A stretch of DNA of 46,643 bases. It comes from Segetibacter sp. GTDB taxonomy: Bacteria; Bacteroidota; Bacteroidia; Chitinophagales; Chitinophagaceae. Shown piece after piece: positions 45,483 to 46,643 of the stretch. Location of the stretch: contig NZ_JAOQAH010000041.1 in the NCBI RefSeq assembly GCF_025963695.1, forward strand, positions 1-46,643. The letters run 5' to 3'. A program made the position numbers and the translations under genes. Below the pieces are notes generated by a model, which searched no databases, was not told the DNA's origin, and saw only the letters and a program-made list of their open reading frames with translations. The first letter of the stretch is position 1. Each line of letters opens with the position of its first letter.

Positions 45483-46643
45483 TTACCTGCCGACAGCAGG
45501 TACAACGGGCAGACTTTCGTTGCCGTTTTCTGATACAGACTGCACAGCAAAAAAGTAATTATCTTTTGAGTACGGCAGCTTTATATTAGTATCAGCAGTA
45601 AAGATCTTTTTTTGCCACGTAGGCCACGTCGTTTCACGGATTAGCACATAATAGCCTTTAACCTTTCCTGAAACCGGTGCTTTCCAGTTGAGGCTGGTAT
45701 AGTTGGTTAAGTTTTTTACATCGACTTTTACTTCCTGTGGCATTGAGGGACCTTTTGCTAAATTGGCAAGATTACAAAGGTTCATCGCGGTGTTTTTTCG
45801 CAGGTATTCAAAATCCATAAACTCTGGCAGATCGCCATATTGAATGCCATTTTCCTTTCTTACATTCTGATGCTGGTGATAGTAGTTCTCATTCATTTCA
45901 GTGATGCGAACTGCAGCATAGCCATTCTCTACATAAGGAGTATGATCGCCGCCGCGCAAAAAGCGATCGTTACGATAGATCATCACAACGTTAAGGTTGT
46001 CTACATACCGTTCACCCACTTCTTTTACATAACGGGCCAGTTGCCGGGCCTTGCCATCATTTTCGAGGCCTAACTGCCTGATCATCTTGCCATTTTTATC
46101 GAGTTCAAATGCGGGCAAGCCTTCGCTAAAAATCCTAATTCTTGTGTTGTCAATAATATTGGTTTCGCTGCTATTGTTGCTGCCCATAATATCGTTGTTC
46201 AAAACAGCTTCAATGTTCAGGTTTTCTTTTTTAGCCTTATTTGCCATAAAAGCTGCCCCCAATAAACCTTGTTCCTCACCGGCAACTGTTATGAATATTA
46301 TTGTTGCAGGAAATGAATGCCGGCTCATAATCCGTGCACATTCCATTACCGCTGCAGTTCCGCTTCCATCATCGTTTGCGCCGGGTGCGTCACCGATGCG
46401 ATCCATCACGCTTGTACGCATGTTATCCATGTGACCACTGATTAAGAAAATACGGCTGTCGTTAGGGTCAGTGCCTTTTAAAGTGGCCACTACATTACCT
46501 AAATTAATAGCAGTATCTACTCTTCTTCCATCAGGTGCGTAAGTAGTGGTGTCAATAATAGCGGAAAGCCTTCCATTAGATTGTTTAGCAAACTGGTTAA
46601 ACCTGCTTAAGATCCAATTTCTGGCAGCGCCGATACCACGTTT
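45483..46643 (-). CDS. M28-family zinc peptidase with FnIII-like C-terminal domain, 5' end cut by window
   Basis: The frame is open to the window edge: 386 residues visible, beginning RGIGAARNWILSRFNQ. Two-zinc aminopeptidase elements are seen: SGHMDN (first His-Asp), PGANDDGSGTAAVME (bridging Asp), VAGEEQGLLGA (catalytic Glu pair), NNDIMG (Asp) and a final zinc His in FLRGGDHTPYVENGY or the YYHQHQN segment. A fibronectin type III-like domain (LTNYTSLNWKAP, KGYYVLIRETTWPTWQKK) ends the protein. The signal peptide would lie outside the window. Probably a secreted or periplasmic aminopeptidase. Confidence 0.92.
   Translation of the reverse strand, partial: KRGIGAARNWILSRFNQFAKQSNGRLSAIIDTTTYAPDGRRVDTAINLGNVVATLKGTDPNDSRIFLISGHMDNMRTSVMDRIGDAPGANDDGSGTAAVMECARIMSRHSFPATIIFITVAGEEQGLLGAAFMANKAKKENLNIEAVLNNDIMGSNNSSETNIIDNTRIRIFSEGLPAFELDKNGKMIRQLGLENDGKARQLARYVKEVGERYVDNLNVVMIYRNDRFLRGGDHTPYVENGYAAVRITEMNENYYHQHQNVRKENGIQYGDLPEFMDFEYLRKNTAMNLCNLANLAKGPSMPQEVKVDVKNLTNYTSLNWKAPVSGKVKGYYVLIRETTWPTWQKKIFTADTNIKLPYSKDNYFFAVQSVSENGNESLPVVPAVGR

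Overview
The window reads as a low-to-mid GC chromosome segment of a Bacteroidota, most likely of the Chitinophagaceae or a near relative. This is inferred from the protein set: a type IX secretion (T9SS) pair of a PKD/gliding-motility C-terminal-domain protein and a PorP/SprF protein, an LptC lipoprotein, a TonB-plug/MG2 protein, an F1Fo gene order of atpB-E-F-H-A, and three upstream boxes matching the Bacteroidota -7 consensus TAnnTTTG. No rRNA, tRNA, CRISPR array, prophage or intact insertion sequence was seen.

Layout. 1-2840 (minus): a truncated GT9 heptosyltransferase-like gene, the MeaB GTPase and a GT2 glycosyltransferase. 2937-6325 (plus): a Lon-N-like protein, coaX, an outer-membrane barrel and lptC, the last three overlapping. 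6435-7316 (minus): dienelactone hydrolase. 7667-9316 (plus): pyrG. 9317-9849: a structured spacer between two terminators. 9850-13242 (minus): a large pseudo-peptidase/TolB/barrel protein. 13305-17689 (plus): MBL hydrolase, MG2/TonB-plug protein, TIGR01777 epimerase. 17753-21778 (minus): ABC-2 permease and ATPase, cdsA, DUF2007, CPBP protease. 21906-22943 (plus): dusB. 23139-23700: a decayed DUF433/DUF5615 toxin-antitoxin-like pair. 23701-28328 (minus): a compact four-gene operon of transporter ATPase, fused permease-binding protein, egtB and egtD. 28770-33476 (plus): the T9SS cargo-like protein and its PorP/SprF partner. 33578-38706: an uncharacterised gene, a lipoprotein plus phospholipase C-like phosphoesterase pair, and an aromatic-free secreted protein with a small barrel. 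38782-43356 (minus): the ATP synthase operon. 43428-43938: a second decayed two-gene module (nucleotidyltransferase). 44000-46643 (minus): ElaA-like acetyltransferase, esterase lipoprotein and a truncated M28 peptidase.

The most interesting unit is 23701-28328. Ergothioneine biosynthesis genes (egtB, egtD) are translationally packed with an OpuC/EgtUV-type importer. The fused substrate-binding domain of that importer is circularly permuted: its C-terminal half precedes its N-terminal half. This suggests a make-and-import locus for ergothioneine or a related betaine.

A second theme is a family of short dispersed repeats. At least ten copies of a roughly 24-nt element lie in spacers across the window, always outside the corrected coding regions or at a gene edge; one copy supplies a start codon. 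Two dead toxin-antitoxin-like modules and several unusually long perfect hairpins complete the non-coding picture.
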